DNA of 64,000 nt from Bolinopsis microptera. Taxonomy: Eukaryota > Ctenophora > Tentaculata > Lobata > Bolinopsidae. Below the pieces are notes generated by a model. The model worked only from the letters and a program-made list of their open reading frames with translations, had not been told where the DNA came from and ran no database searches. A program made the position numbers and the translations under genes. Shown in pieces: positions 12,001 through 18,917 of this stretch (positions within the stretch are counted from its first letter, which is position 1; every line of letters starts with the position of its first letter). The stretch is taken from NCBI RefSeq assembly GCF_026151205.1, contig NC_087075.1:742501-806500 (forward strand), in the 5' to 3' direction.

Positions 12001-15000
12001 ATCTCCATCTATCAGAAAGAGGAATGCATGCAATCACCAACACCATGAGAGACACCCTCGACAAGATCTTCAGGGAGTTTGAGCTTCCAGTCTAAATTTT
12101 AGTCTTCAAATCATGACCACCAACCCAACCTCTTGAAAAAATACTATGAATTTACAATCCAAAATTATAAGCTGGAACATCCAATCAACAAATACAACTT
12201 TTGGCTCTAAGTTTGATGACCCTCAATTTTGTGCCGTCTTTGACAAGTTTCCTATTGTCTGCCTTCAAGAAATAAGACAACCTGTCAAACACTCGGGTTA
12301 CAGGTCCTTCAATAAAACCCGCCGGGACAAAAAACATGGTGGCGTATGCATAATGGTCCAAAACGAAATATCCAAAGGCGTTAAACTTGAAAAATCCACA
12401 ATTGAAGATGTTGTTGCCTGTAAACTTGACAAAAATTACTTTGGCGTAGATAATGATATATTCATTGTTAACTCATACATTAAGCCAGCTAACACTTCCT
12501 CTAAAAACTCAAATATTTCGGGCTTTGACACCATCCGTGAACTGGACCAATTTCTCAATGTTCTTTTAAGTAAAGGTGATGTCATTACTTGTGGTGACTT
12601 CAACTCGCGTATCGGCCATGACATTGACTTTATCAAAGAGGACAAATGTGGCTACGAGAGCTTCATTCCCCTGCCAGAAGACTACACCCCACAAGAACTT
12701 CCAACCAGGAACTCAAAGGACAAAAAGTCGAACAATTACAAAAGACCCTTTCTAGAAATGCTTGTCAATAATGAACTCCATATTCTCAATGGGAGAACTT
12801 TAGGAGACTCATATGGTGACTTCACTTGTATTCAGACCAGCGGTGCCAGCGTTGTTGACTACTTTATTATATCACCAAACTGCAGTAAGTATCTAAGTCA
12901 TATGACAATCCAGCCGTTCACTTGCTTTTCTGATCATAAACCACTACTCCTGGCACTCAACTTCTCTCCTTCCAACACTCTTGTAAACACAAAGGCACTC
13001 CATGAAACTTACGCTCGAGCCCCACTTCGTTACAAAATAACTCCTGATAGCCTTTCAAGCTTACGGGATACAATGATGGACCCACTTGTGGAAGAATGTT
13101 CCAAAAGCCTCTTAGAAACAGATTATCCCGAAGATCTCCTAGGTACATACAAATTAAACGAAGATATCACAGTACACTTGAACAAAATAGCAGACAAATG
13201 TCTCCAAAAGACCAAACATCCCAAAATAACCAAAAAGGGATCAATAAATAAACAACCCTGGTTCACACAAGCCACCAGAGAAGCTAAAATATCTTGTACT
13301 CGTGCAGCTCAAATTGTTTCTGATTTCCCCAATAGCGATTATCTTCGAAAAAATTTTTACCAAGTAAAAAATACGTACAAAAGTTTAATTGACCGTACAA
13401 AAAACAAATATCTTGACAAATTGAATACAGATATTGAATCTGGTAAAATTCTTAACTGGAAACAATTCAAAAAACTGAAAAAATTTAAAGGAAGAGTTGA
13501 CAAATTTGATTGCCATGACATGGACAACTTTCAAAAATTCTTTGGTAAACTTTATGCCAATGCACATAGCACCATAACTGTAGAGAATAAGGAAGAAATG
13601 CTTCAAAATGCAGAGGCTATTAACAATAATTTCCAACCATCCCCTGCACAATCAATACTCAATGGCCAGATCTCTGTGGACGAAATATCTACTGCGATCT
13701 CTTCACTCAAAAACGGCAAAAGTTCCTCGGAGGATATGATATGTAATGAAATACTGAAGACTTTGTCCACAACAAACACACAACTCCTTTGCAAAGTCTT
13801 TAACCGCTGTTTGGACACTGGAACTTACCCATGGAACAACAGCATTATTACACCCCTACACAAAAAAGGCGACAAAGATAATCCAGACAATTACAGAGCA
13901 GTTGCTGTGAGTAGTACAATCGGAAAACTATTTTCGACCATCATGTTAAACAGGATAATCAAGTTCAAAAATGAATACAACCCGGACCCCATAAATCAAC
14001 TTGGCTTCGCTAAAGGAGCTCAAACATATGACCACATACTCACACTCAACACCATTACGTCTAAATACAAAAAGCTCAAGGTTCCCGTCTATGCTGTTTT
14101 TGTGGACTTCCGGAAGGCCTTCGACTCTGTTTGCCGTGAAGCTCTTTTCTTAAAATTAGCTAAACTAGGTATCACTGGCAAAACATTTAATGTTCTTAAA
14201 CATATGTATAAAAATTCCACTGGCCAGATAAAACTATCTGGATTTGTCAGCGAAAAATTTGATATCAATAAAGGAACTGAACAGGGTCATCCACTTTCCC
14301 CTGATCTATTTAAGATATACATCAGAGATCTTTCCCCTCGACTAGAATATGATAACTGTCCGAAACTAATGAACCAACTTATCAGTCACTTACTATGGGC
14401 AGATGATCTGATACTCTTGGCACTGGACCCCAAAACCCTCCAAAAGCAACTCGATGCTTTGAACAATTTCTGCTTGGAATGGGGCGTCGAAATTAATGCA
14501 GATAAAACTAAACTCATGAAATTTAATGCCCGTTTTGATACTTATCAGCCGGTTCCCCTCAAAATTGGTGATCACTTGTTAGAAGAAGTCGAGTCATACT
14601 GCTATCTAGGAATCGAAATACACAAATCCGGCACATTCACAAATGCCCGAACTGAGCTCAAAAAGAAAGCCATGCGTGCACTTTATGCCATGAAAAGCTC
14701 AGTAAACAAATCCAAATTATCATTCCGCTCTCTAACAACACTCTTTGATGGTCTTATTAAACCTATCGTTCTTTACGGAGCGCCTATTTACACACCTAAC
14801 ATGGCTATCATAAAACACATAACAAAACAAGTCGATCTCAATATGGATGCCGACACAAAAACAAAATTTCAAACTAGTATCCTCAAGAAAATTAGCCTTC
14901 TGAACAGCGAAAAAGTTCACCTTCACTTTCTTAAATGGTCACTGGGGGTAAATCGTAAAGCCAGCAACGCAGGCGTCTGGGGTGAGTCAGGCCGCTACCC

Positions 15001-18000
15001 ATTAATCTATGAATGTATTAACCTCACTCTCAAATATAGCCAACGTTTGAAAAATCTCAAAGATAACTCCCTTGTCTCCTTAGCTTTCAAAGAACAGATG
15101 AACATGAAATTGGACTGGTACAGGGGTTTGGAGCCTGTCCTCGCGCTAGACCCATGTTTCTCTACCGATCATGTCACAGCCTACCGCACACTCAAAAACA
15201 ATCACTCCAAGTTACTTTTCGAAAGAAACCCGAGTATCGCAAAACCACCAAAAGAGGACTTTCTTATTCACAACGGTTTCAAGAAACGAATTCCTCCTCA
15301 ATCAACACAACCCATCGGGAGTAAAATATTCACACCACACGTCATTACTAAAACTTTGAAATGTAACTTTAGAGAATATTGGGGGTCCTGTATCAACACT
15401 TCTCGGAAATTAGAATTCTATCGTGACCTAAAATCCAAATTTAACAAAGAGTATTACCTAGATAGTGTCATTAAATATGCAGACCGTGCTAATATCACAA
15501 GACTGCGGATCAGTGCACATCGACTCGAAATTGAACTTGGCCGATATAATCAAACTCCACGTGACGAGCGAATATGCTCCTGGTGCAATATAGTCTTAGG
15601 TTCTGGTATTATTGAGAATGAAGACCACTTCCTTAACCATTGTGATCTTAACGCTGCATCGAGGCGAAAAGTCCTAGACAAGATCCAGTCACTCATATCA
15701 AATCCAATCAAACCGTCTGCGACATCTTATTCTGTTCACAATGTCATCCCTGGAGCAAACGTCCTCAAATTCATCAGCAACAACAGTGAAATCATTGAAC
15801 TTATCACGAACGAAAGTCAAGTCCACCTCACGAGAGTCGTTGCTAGGTTTGCCACTACGTGTTTTAACAACCGCAAGAAATTTGTTGACTCTCTGGCCAG
15901 TACATGAACAGTGAACACTGAAAATCACTGTACCCGCTTTTGTTTCTTTTCGCGCAACGACGAGTGCAAACTGCAAAGTGACCTGGCTCAAGCATTACAG
16001 CATTACCAAGGCGACTGAAAACAAAATATTTTATGTCAAATCTTTATTTTTCACTTTAGTTAAGTTATATTAATATAATAAATTCAAATCTTATGATATT
16101 GTTATTATCTTAACAGTTACTATTGTAGCTCAAGATTTTAAATTTGTATTCCTTGTATTCCTTGTATTCCTTGTATGATCTGATACAGGCTGATGGGGGT
16201 CCATAACAACAAGAGCTGCCATAACTTTTGACATGATCTCAAATGTTGCAATATCATACGTACTGTATGACATATCTCGTTATCGATACTATATAACTTT
16301 CAACAGACGACAGGAGACATCATCATGAACGACCATCTACACTTCACAACTATAGCAATGGAATAATACGAACTTTTCAACCCAATTCCCATATCCCTAC
16401 CTAGTCTACCCCCATCTAGTATCCAACCTCTACCCCTTGAAGCTTACATCAACCTGGACGACATCCTTACCCCGGCCTCCTGCACGAACCTTCTAGAAGT
16501 TCTAACCACATCCCGAGGGAAGCCCATGATTGTTCCTTATGTGGTCTACGACGAGATTACATGCTCTACAAAATAGCTTCCCATTGTCAGCATAAAAGTG
16601 ATAAAACGATGGTTTGCCAAATTCAGCCACTCTCGTGGAAGCTGTTACATTGCCCTGTTTAGCCTGTTTCGAGCGTTTGCTAGACGAAGGTCCAGCCACC
16701 GAAACCTTCGTCTAGGCGTTTGACAAAGCGGTCCATTATAACAAGCGGATACAATATCAAGCGAATAACGATGACGAAATATCTGACAAGTGACGATTCA
16801 ATAACAACACTGATTTAACATACTGTTCGATTTCTTAATCCATTGTATGTCTTCTGGTCAACTTTATGTCGTTTGGTCAAGTTTTTTATGTCTACTGGTC
16901 AACTTTATGTCGTCTGGTCAACTTTATGTCGTTTGGTCAAGTTTTATATGTCGTTTGGTCAACTTTATGTCGTCTGGTCAAGTTTTATATGTCTACTGGT
17001 CAACTTTATGTCGTCTGGTCAAGTTTTATATGTCTACTGGTCAACTTCCATATACGATCTCGGAAGGCAGACCTCCCCTTCGCAATACGAGCTCGGAAGC
17101 GGGAGCTCCGCCTTCAGAGGTACGTATCGAGAATGACTCGGACAGAAAATTTTTCTAAGTCAAAACTTTTCAAAATTTTTCTGGAAACTACTTTTGTTCA
17201 TGTTTCATGCTACCCTGATCATTATGAGCCGAAAATATTTTTTCGGTTTTCAAAGGTCACACATACCCTTCGATACACGATTTTGGACTCGAGGGCTCCC
17301 CTAGCTTGTAATGCGATCTCGGAAGGCAGGCCTCTCCTTCGCAATACGAGCTCGGAAGCGGGAGCTCCGCCTTCAGAAGTACGTATCGAGAATGACTCGG
17401 ACAGAAAATTTTCTAAGTCAAAAATTTTCAAAGTTTTTCTGGAAACTACTTTTGTTCATGTTTCATGCTACCCTGATCATTTTGAGCCGAAAATATTTGT
17501 TCGGTTTTCAAAGTTCACACGATTTTGGACTCGAGGGCTCCCCTTATAATGCGATCTCGGAAGGCAGGCCTCCCCTTCGCAATACGAGCTCGGAAGCGGG
17601 AGCTCCGCCTTCAGAGGTACGTATCGAGAATGACTCGGACAGAAAATTTTCTAAGTCAACATTTTTCAAAGTTTTTCTGAAAACTACTTTTGTTCATGTT
17701 TCATGCTACCCTGATCATTTTGAGCCGAAAATATTTTTTTCGGTTTTCAAAGGTCACATACGCTTCGATACACGATTTTGGACTCGAGGGCTCCCCTTCA
17801 CCCTTGTAATGCGATCTCGGAAGGCAGGCCTTCCCTTCGTAATACGAGCTCCGGAAGCTCGGAAGCTCCGCCTTAAGAGGTACGTATCGAGAATGTACCT
17901 ACAATCGGAATTCGGAACTCACGGAAGGCTGTAAATGTGATTAGTTTCATATTATACTTAATACTTGTAGAAAACGTGACATTTGGCCCGCAGATTTTAT

Positions 18001-18521
18001 GGAAAATACGAAAACTTGGTCCTCAGATTTAAAGGAAAATGCACAAATTTGGTCTTCAGATTTAAAGGAAAATGCGCGATTTTTCAAGGAGGACTGAAAA
18101 AATCGCGATTTGTCGCGGAGAATGGGAAATTTCGCGATCTGGTGCGGAAAACGTAAAAAATCGCGATTTGTCGCGGAGAATGGGAAATTTCGCGGTTTCG
18201 TACATGCCGCGAAATCCTTTTGTCCCTGCTGACTAACAATATATATATATATTTGGTATTTATTTATTTCTAGAGGGTTTCAAACTACTTATAAACATAA
18301 GGTTATTATGATTTGTGTTACCATGGTAACCTACCTAGTGTTAATATTGCAGGAGAAAGAGAAGAAGACTCCAGAAATTATGGGACACAAAAGAAAAAGA
18401 AAGACAGAAAGCTATAATAAAACTCAGAGAGGACAATTTCAAAACGGAGAAAAAGCGGGTTCAAAGTTCAGATTGGTGGGACTGGTATGTTCCATATGAC
18501 AACAAGCCCATGCAGTTCTGA
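1..18521 (+). CDS. Gene A: 3' end of an uncharacterised basic protein (exons 1-11, 342-448, 7686-7810, 18353-18521)
   Basis: Four exons join in phase. Position 1-11 ends at donor GCG|GTAAGA (phase 1). Exon 342-448 follows a TTTTTCAG acceptor. Exon 7686-7810 lies between CTTCCTCCAG and GTAAGT. The last exon, 18353-18521, follows ATATTGCAG and ends in TGA. Together they give about 135 residues: a Ser/Thr/Ile-rich start, a Val/Glu/Arg-rich middle, a strongly basic RKRRR stretch at the last junction, a Lys/Glu-rich helix, and an aromatic tail with WWDWYVPYD before the stop. Introns are 330, 7237 and 10542 bases; the two large ones are mostly transposons, so much of this gene's length is inserted DNA. 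I do not recognise the family. Exon calls rest on splice sites and phase agreement, not on homology. No clear AATAAA follows the stop. Confidence 0.7.
29..56 (+). repeat. Poly-G tract
   Basis: An uninterrupted run of about 27 G in the first intron of gene A. It resembles the homopolymer cores of the poly-C MITE family elsewhere in the window, but the flanks do not match that family here. Length may be unreliable in assembly. Confidence 0.8.
478..491. promoter_or_regulatory. X-box-like palindrome
   Basis: GTTGTCATGGTAAC differs by one base from the RFX-factor X-box consensus GTNRCC-N2-RGYAAC. It lies in an intron of gene A, 30 bases after an exon. Function is unproven. Confidence 0.3.
587..669 (+). 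mobile_element. Half copy of the poly-C 'ACGTAATC' MITE
   Basis: Begins GGTCGTTCACAAATTACGTA, then a C-rich core, then CCGTAATCA. This is the left half of a family whose fuller copies are at 23393, 24734 and 25773. The right inverted end is missing. Confidence 0.6.
1850..1876 (+). repeat. G-rich tract inside the left inverted arm
   Basis: A nearly pure G stretch broken by CC and A. Its complement appears at 4893-4918 in the right arm, so it predates or co-evolved with the inverted repeat. Confidence 0.6.
2717..3036. repeat. Long imperfect hairpin (~150-bp arms)
   Basis: The left arm (about 2717-2870) starts TTTGACCTTTCGATTCCTTA. The right arm (about 2890-3036) is its reverse complement with few mismatches. 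The short loop lies between two GGTTAACC motifs. It is inside the 753-6017 element. It could be a nested MITE or a foldback product; no clear target duplication is visible. Confidence 0.75.
2855..3910. repeat. Cluster of dispersed GAGGTTAACCTCAT-type palindromes
   Basis: About eleven full or partial copies of GGTTAACC with flanking GA/TC occur in both orientations at irregular spacing. They lie inside the 753-6017 element only, 5' of the transposase exon. No protein is readable here. They could be repeated protein-binding sites of the element. Confidence 0.6.
4096..4352 (+). pseudogene. Last exon of a DDE (HARBI1/ISL2EU-type) transposase
   Basis: A TTTCAG acceptor at 4091-4095 opens a frame starting VTLNIPAGMWGKTQFTPEE and continuing to the TAA at 4350-4352. 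It includes RIHVERSIGYLKRYKIL, the signature C-terminal segment of DDE_Tnp_4 transposases, whose glutamate (in HVER) is normally the last acidic catalytic residue. About 84 residues are present, against several hundred in a full enzyme. The segment with the two catalytic aspartates is not seen upstream. It lies between the long inverted arms of the 753-6017 element, as expected for its own transposase. Confidence 0.75.
4431..4549 (+). repeat. Four-copy ~30-bp tandem repeat
   Basis: Units of AGGTATATTTTATTTAAACC followed by TGCTAATTGC repeat four times downstream of the transposase exon. They follow a copy of the CTGACTGGACGATAAGCACC segment, which recurs at 4812 inside the right arm. Confidence 0.85.
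6020..7662 (+). mobile_element. Truncated copy of the 'TGTGACGAAATTTACA' TIR element
   Basis: Its right end (7626-7662) ends CAATGAACGTGTCC, the same terminus as the complete copy at 20132-23285. The body shares long blocks with that copy, including CTATTTTGAAGAACCATACC and repeated TGTGACGAAATTTACA motifs. The left terminus is absent; the copy begins at the edge of the 753-6017 transposon. Unlike the 20-kb copy it contains a 135-codon ORF (6514-6921). It ends 23 bases before exon 7686-7810 of gene A. Confidence 0.7.
6514..6921 (-). CDS. Small coiled-coil protein, ORF1/gag-like start (inside TIR element)
   Basis: A 135-residue frame begins MAAVDDTEIDSIMFKAEDWM and has a predicted helical region around residues 75-130, rich in Lys/Gln (QNDNLKKMKNRLSSIKDQL, then KQSQKQLQAVQTVVKDTVES). 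It ends KSYIC and stop, where the sequence returns to the repeat body shared with the 22.6-kb copy; there the whole ORF block is missing. Composition is protein-like, unlike the flanks. It resembles N-terminal parts of retroelement ORF1/gag proteins in style only; no zinc knuckle or RRM is visible. It may be a truncated captured gene rather than an intact product. Confidence 0.45.
   Translation of the reverse strand: MAAVDDTEIDSIMFKAEDWMTRVMDQFGCEEPIHITSVLCKHFLTKRTLNLEDKEKFAAFFSESFYLVRFQNDNLKKMKNRLSSIKDQLIENQKLVISAQESIIDCKEKQSQKQLQAVQTVVKDTVESQFKSYIC
7867..7928. repeat. AT-rich perfect inverted repeat
   Basis: AAAATTAGTTTAAAAATTAG, a short TA run, and the reverse complement form a long cruciform-capable palindrome 57 bases after the 7810 exon end of gene A. 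A third half copy follows. Confidence 0.8.
8388..12095 (+). CDS. LINE ORF1 protein with TM segment, AlkB-like fold, coiled coil and SGNH-esterase-like domain
   Basis: 1235 residues. Residues 1-280 are low-complexity and Ser/Thr/Pro-rich, with hydrophobic stretches near 105-165. Residues 292-317 form one long hydrophobic helix (IAVVVLLSLCFLVATL), followed by an acidic Ser-rich linker. Residues ~490-697 follow the order of an AlkB-type 2-oxoglutarate oxygenase: YISDYISTESNANL, TTIYRMSDPSHSIPY, FSPVVAVLALG, ALMSGTLCVLSG, SIPRGWEKVEEQYFLIFEQ. The iron-binding positions look lost (GNT where HxD is expected at 617-619; KRSIP instead of HSIP at 676-680). Residues ~835-970 form a coiled coil, a common ORF1 trimerisation feature. 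Residues ~1045-1220 carry SGNH-hydrolase blocks: TDS at 1050-1052, GIND at 1105-1108, DNLH at 1204-1207. Esterase domains are known in CR1-type ORF1 proteins; the AlkB-like part is my inference. The stop lies 50 bases before ORF2. Confidence 0.75.
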   Translation: MLASQGTVSIAPDPPLGLTYGLTYGPGTVPTATAPVLSLTYDPGSNISDGGIDWNCNTKQNRNSTNIEQTPNTIYYSRNGLDTLNDCCNGPYQSYKEIRTTICKSTLHAIEHIRIVIVHCTRLFELIFLELLQSCVKTLMNIVGTCMYYFDVWGRQGHDFIVWFWNVSYSFERLNSNLIYNICSRYISNVMNELNDGFMTSMLRSSCSAMSLLHASSRFRSAPAGLSQPEPTSRAPPPCALSPHASRTASQLSVLVFQHSNSPTYTPHNPTHSAQCDRLGSDRSLRAGDWFQIAVVVLLSLCFLVATLIAVTLLLLLRELRSRPLAPTVPVYVSEEVENQCLSSSKTSCKQISQPGCFSNSIFDFSALKLGSLFPPPWLTNATVMMANGSGKTDEAKESSETEDNDTDITEVSATEGLLKPTNNVLSSCQETPAKKLNRRLSNVSWGNTETSDDAGSESSLSGSKTKSDTNRRSTVWIRDDGEIFLDKGKSCKLGYISDYISTESNANLCAELTATVGKLCTPSNKDRYKIVLKHGVETKLTDVDLKKGAKKLKKTATPKMSELSVNLDEPSELCSFVKCHQDRINKTVEDVFQLDVKFDKTTIYRMSDPSHSIPYGNTSQENSNFSPVVAVLALGLKDPRPMYIKTQAGSQVTHKAALMSGTLCVLSGKTELRYKRSIPRGWEKVEEQYFLIFEQKCPTETDSALKGPQKNPQSDITTEQAEEMNFPLLKTPPTVVRVTSVADNLDYEADGGLLLASTISAVVGKMDEGTVDKELIRSQVSTAGSLSEKRTRLQNKMCMSIGELSMSAANNSMSHGMNFSRCDSPRIEDVEMKDDIASVRNAQKCVENSLKHVVDSIVSVKANVATLQEATKQQTQKEISPHPTSNTDVLDAISDLKSAVSDCNNRIDNLSKTNVFTQTIKECNGKIDDLVENINGTKDDLQSMRKILNDLSQNGVDIMKKSVEDMGSYYNSVFCDETREHIKDIHAYVTHQMCEVAIQTDPLIKEIAALGDQPNLASPSPKFGFPDPIKPSLKVLVESGQPINVWLVTDSIMRHIDESCLEFRKYRLNFKRIDFTCSESLTGEYMMGSKIPTEKPQLIYVHLGINDIHKGEDITKIIDNFKIFNEMLELVSPTTRLVISCPLLNGNTYQNRHVFSLRRSLSLLVNQQQDEDPKTKRIFLQRNDKFFINTQSTSKQNLMYFRDNLHLSERGMHAITNTMRDTLDKIFREFELPV
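12146..15907 (+). CDS. LINE ORF2: APE endonuclease-reverse transcriptase
   Basis: 1253 residues, the polyprotein that nicks target DNA and reverse-transcribes the element RNA. The endonuclease occupies residues ~5-275: SWNIQS, QE at 41-42, GDFNSRIG at 150-157, VVDYFI at 236-241, SDHKPL at 262-267. The reverse transcriptase covers ~555-830: ITPLHKKGDKDNPDNYRAV, GFAKGAQTYDHIL, FVDFRKAFD with its aspartate at 654, GTEQGHPLSPDLF, and WADD with catalytic DD at 753-754. The C-terminal region holds KASNAGVWGESGRYPL and a Cys/His knuckle, CSWC (1144-1147) with HFLNHC (1161-1166). All key residues are present and no frameshift is seen, so the protein could be active. The ATG was chosen because it precedes the conserved endonuclease start by six residues and lies 50 bases after ORF1. 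Confidence 0.95.
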   Translation: MNLQSKIISWNIQSTNTTFGSKFDDPQFCAVFDKFPIVCLQEIRQPVKHSGYRSFNKTRRDKKHGGVCIMVQNEISKGVKLEKSTIEDVVACKLDKNYFGVDNDIFIVNSYIKPANTSSKNSNISGFDTIRELDQFLNVLLSKGDVITCGDFNSRIGHDIDFIKEDKCGYESFIPLPEDYTPQELPTRNSKDKKSNNYKRPFLEMLVNNELHILNGRTLGDSYGDFTCIQTSGASVVDYFIISPNCSKYLSHMTIQPFTCFSDHKPLLLALNFSPSNTLVNTKALHETYARAPLRYKITPDSLSSLRDTMMDPLVEECSKSLLETDYPEDLLGTYKLNEDITVHLNKIADKCLQKTKHPKITKKGSINKQPWFTQATREAKISCTRAAQIVSDFPNSDYLRKNFYQVKNTYKSLIDRTKNKYLDKLNTDIESGKILNWKQFKKLKKFKGRVDKFDCHDMDNFQKFFGKLYANAHSTITVENKEEMLQNAEAINNNFQPSPAQSILNGQISVDEISTAISSLKNGKSSSEDMICNEILKTLSTTNTQLLCKVFNRCLDTGTYPWNNSIITPLHKKGDKDNPDNYRAVAVSSTIGKLFSTIMLNRIIKFKNEYNPDPINQLGFAKGAQTYDHILTLNTITSKYKKLKVPVYAVFVDFRKAFDSVCREALFLKLAKLGITGKTFNVLKHMYKNSTGQIKLSGFVSEKFDINKGTEQGHPLSPDLFKIYIRDLSPRLEYDNCPKLMNQLISHLLWADDLILLALDPKTLQKQLDALNNFCLEWGVEINADKTKLMKFNARFDTYQPVPLKIGDHLLEEVESYCYLGIEIHKSGTFTNARTELKKKAMRALYAMKSSVNKSKLSFRSLTTLFDGLIKPIVLYGAPIYTPNMAIIKHITKQVDLNMDADTKTKFQTSILKKISLLNSEKVHLHFLKWSLGVNRKASNAGVWGESGRYPLIYECINLTLKYSQRLKNLKDNSLVSLAFKEQMNMKLDWYRGLEPVLALDPCFSTDHVTAYRTLKNNHSKLLFERNPSIAKPPKEDFLIHNGFKKRIPPQSTQPIGSKIFTPHVITKTLKCNFREYWGSCINTSRKLEFYRDLKSKFNKEYYLDSVIKYADRANITRLRISAHRLEIELGRYNQTPRDERICSWCNIVLGSGIIENEDHFLNHCDLNAASRRKVLDKIQSLISNPIKPSATSYSVHNVIPGANVLKFISNNSEIIELITNESQVHLTRVVARFATTCFNNRKKFVDSLAST
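16145..16176 (+). repeat. LINE 3' tail, (TTGTATTCC)n
   Basis: About three and a half copies of a 9-bp unit end the LINE. The related relics at 37893 and 40156 end in an 8-bp version, TTGTATCC, supporting this as the element's own 3' terminus. Confidence 0.85.
16178..16501 (+). other. Unassigned stretch between LINE tail and zinc-finger exon
   Basis: A plus-strand open stretch (about 16366-16570) reads as a Pro-rich peptide (ELFNPIPISLPSLPPSSIQP, then LEAYINLDDILTPASCTNLL) with no ATG in frame. It runs into the opposite-strand zinc-finger exon near 16515, which suggests a rearrangement joint there. No family recognised. Confidence 0.3.
16502..16699 (-). pseudogene. hAT transposase N terminus (BED/CGGBP1-like zinc finger), broken
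   Basis: 65 codons begin MAGPSSSKRSKQAKQ, a basic start, then RVAEFGKPSFYHFYADNGKL and FCRACNLVVDHIR. This is the first half of a CxxC...H-type finger seen at the N terminus of hAT transposases and CGGBP1-like proteins. The matching His pair and the catalytic RNase-H-like region are absent; sequence after VVDHIR looks foreign. It is on the minus strand, reading inward from the right hAT terminus at 18228, as expected for that element's transposase. Confidence 0.6.
16847..17045 (+). repeat. ~20-bp tandem array
   Basis: About ten units of TATGTCGTCTGGTCAACTTT, alternating with TATGTCGTTTGGTCAAGTTT and TATATGTCTACTGGTCAA variants. All forward frames stay open (repeats of LYVVWSSF type), an artefact of the array. 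Confidence 0.9.
17050..17930 (+). repeat. Satellite-like tandem repeat, ~230-265 bp, four copies
   Basis: Units start near 17057, 17325, 17551 and 17813 with GATCTCGGAAGGCAGRCCTC and contain GAATGACTCGGACAGAAAAT and TTTCATGCTACCCTGATCAT. Copies differ by small indels and the last is truncated. A fragment of the same sequence, TTTCATGCTACCGGCCTAAT, occurs at 23579, so the family is dispersed. Long forward frames (about 227 and 207 codons) arise from the repeat and are not called as genes. Confidence 0.85.
18317..18330. promoter_or_regulatory. Perfect X-box palindrome
   Basis: GTTACCATGGTAAC fully matches the RFX consensus GTNRCC-N2-RGYAAC. It lies 22 bases before the last exon of gene A, in the intron's acceptor region. 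Confidence 0.35.
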
Positions 18522-18913
18522 TTCATTACGTCACATCTGATTGATGACAACGTCAGAAAGACAAAAAGTGGTTGTTGACTAGTATGTCATGAGAAGAATG
18601 CAGCCGCGTGGCATTATATTCATTTCCCTTCCATACCAATGAGATGATCAAAACATTGCGGTCGTGACAATTTTTCTGATGTTACTTGAAATGAATCGCT
18701 ACATTTGATATGTTTACTTTTAGGTACTAAACAATAGGGTTTAGCGGGGAGGTGGCTTGTTTTGAAACCCAGTATCGGGGGGGGGGGGGGGGGGGGCAGT
18801 ATCGCTGTAACGTCACAAGACACATTAAAACAAATTTGCATCATCTCTCAACGTCTTTTAACTCATCACATTTTTCTGATTTTGTATCTTGAACGGTTTA
18901 CTTAAGACCCCAA
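18522..18913 (+). other. Downstream of gene A; no gene seen
   Basis: Presumed 3' UTR and flank. Contains a poly-G tract at about 18778-18797. No AATAAA, ORF or TIR recognised. Confidence 0.5.
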
Positions 18914-18917
18914 TATA

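Larger units (their letters stand above)
8388..16177 (+). mobile_element. LINE retrotransposon with two intact long ORFs
   Basis: ORF1 (8388-12095) and ORF2 (12146-15907) are uninterrupted and followed by a short 3' UTR ending in a 9-bp tandem tail (16145-16176). APE-type endonuclease, reverse transcriptase and a short-repeat tail instead of poly-A fit the CR1/L2-type group broadly; I do not assign the clade more finely. The 5' boundary is not defined: sequence 8200-8387 may be 5' UTR or hAT. Intact ORFs imply a young copy. Related relics at 35980-37769 and 39190-40032 align with ORF2 from the SLTTLFDGLIKP block onward. Confidence 0.85.
8037..18228 (-). mobile_element. hAT-like element (10.2 kb) with an internal LINE
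   Basis: Inverted ends CAGGGACAAAAGGATTTCGC (8037 inward) and its complement (ending 18228) are flanked by an exact 8-bp duplication, CTGACTAA, at 8029-8036 and 18229-18236. The 8-bp duplication and CAGGG terminus are hAT characters. Both subterminal zones carry many short TCGCGG/ATTTCGCG repeats (8050-8190; 18060-18215). A minus-strand BED-type zinc-finger exon (16502-16699) fits a transposase read from the right end. The core of that gene is gone. A minus frame, 8407-8213, ending near the left end could be its C terminus but I cannot support that. The LINE 8388-16177 and satellite-like repeats at 16847-17930 fill the rest. The element lies in intron 3 of gene A. Confidence 0.75.

Noticed and set aside
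16843-17934. Overlapping forward frames up to 227 codons
   Set aside because: Fully explained by the 20-bp and ~250-bp tandem repeats; no domain or splice context.
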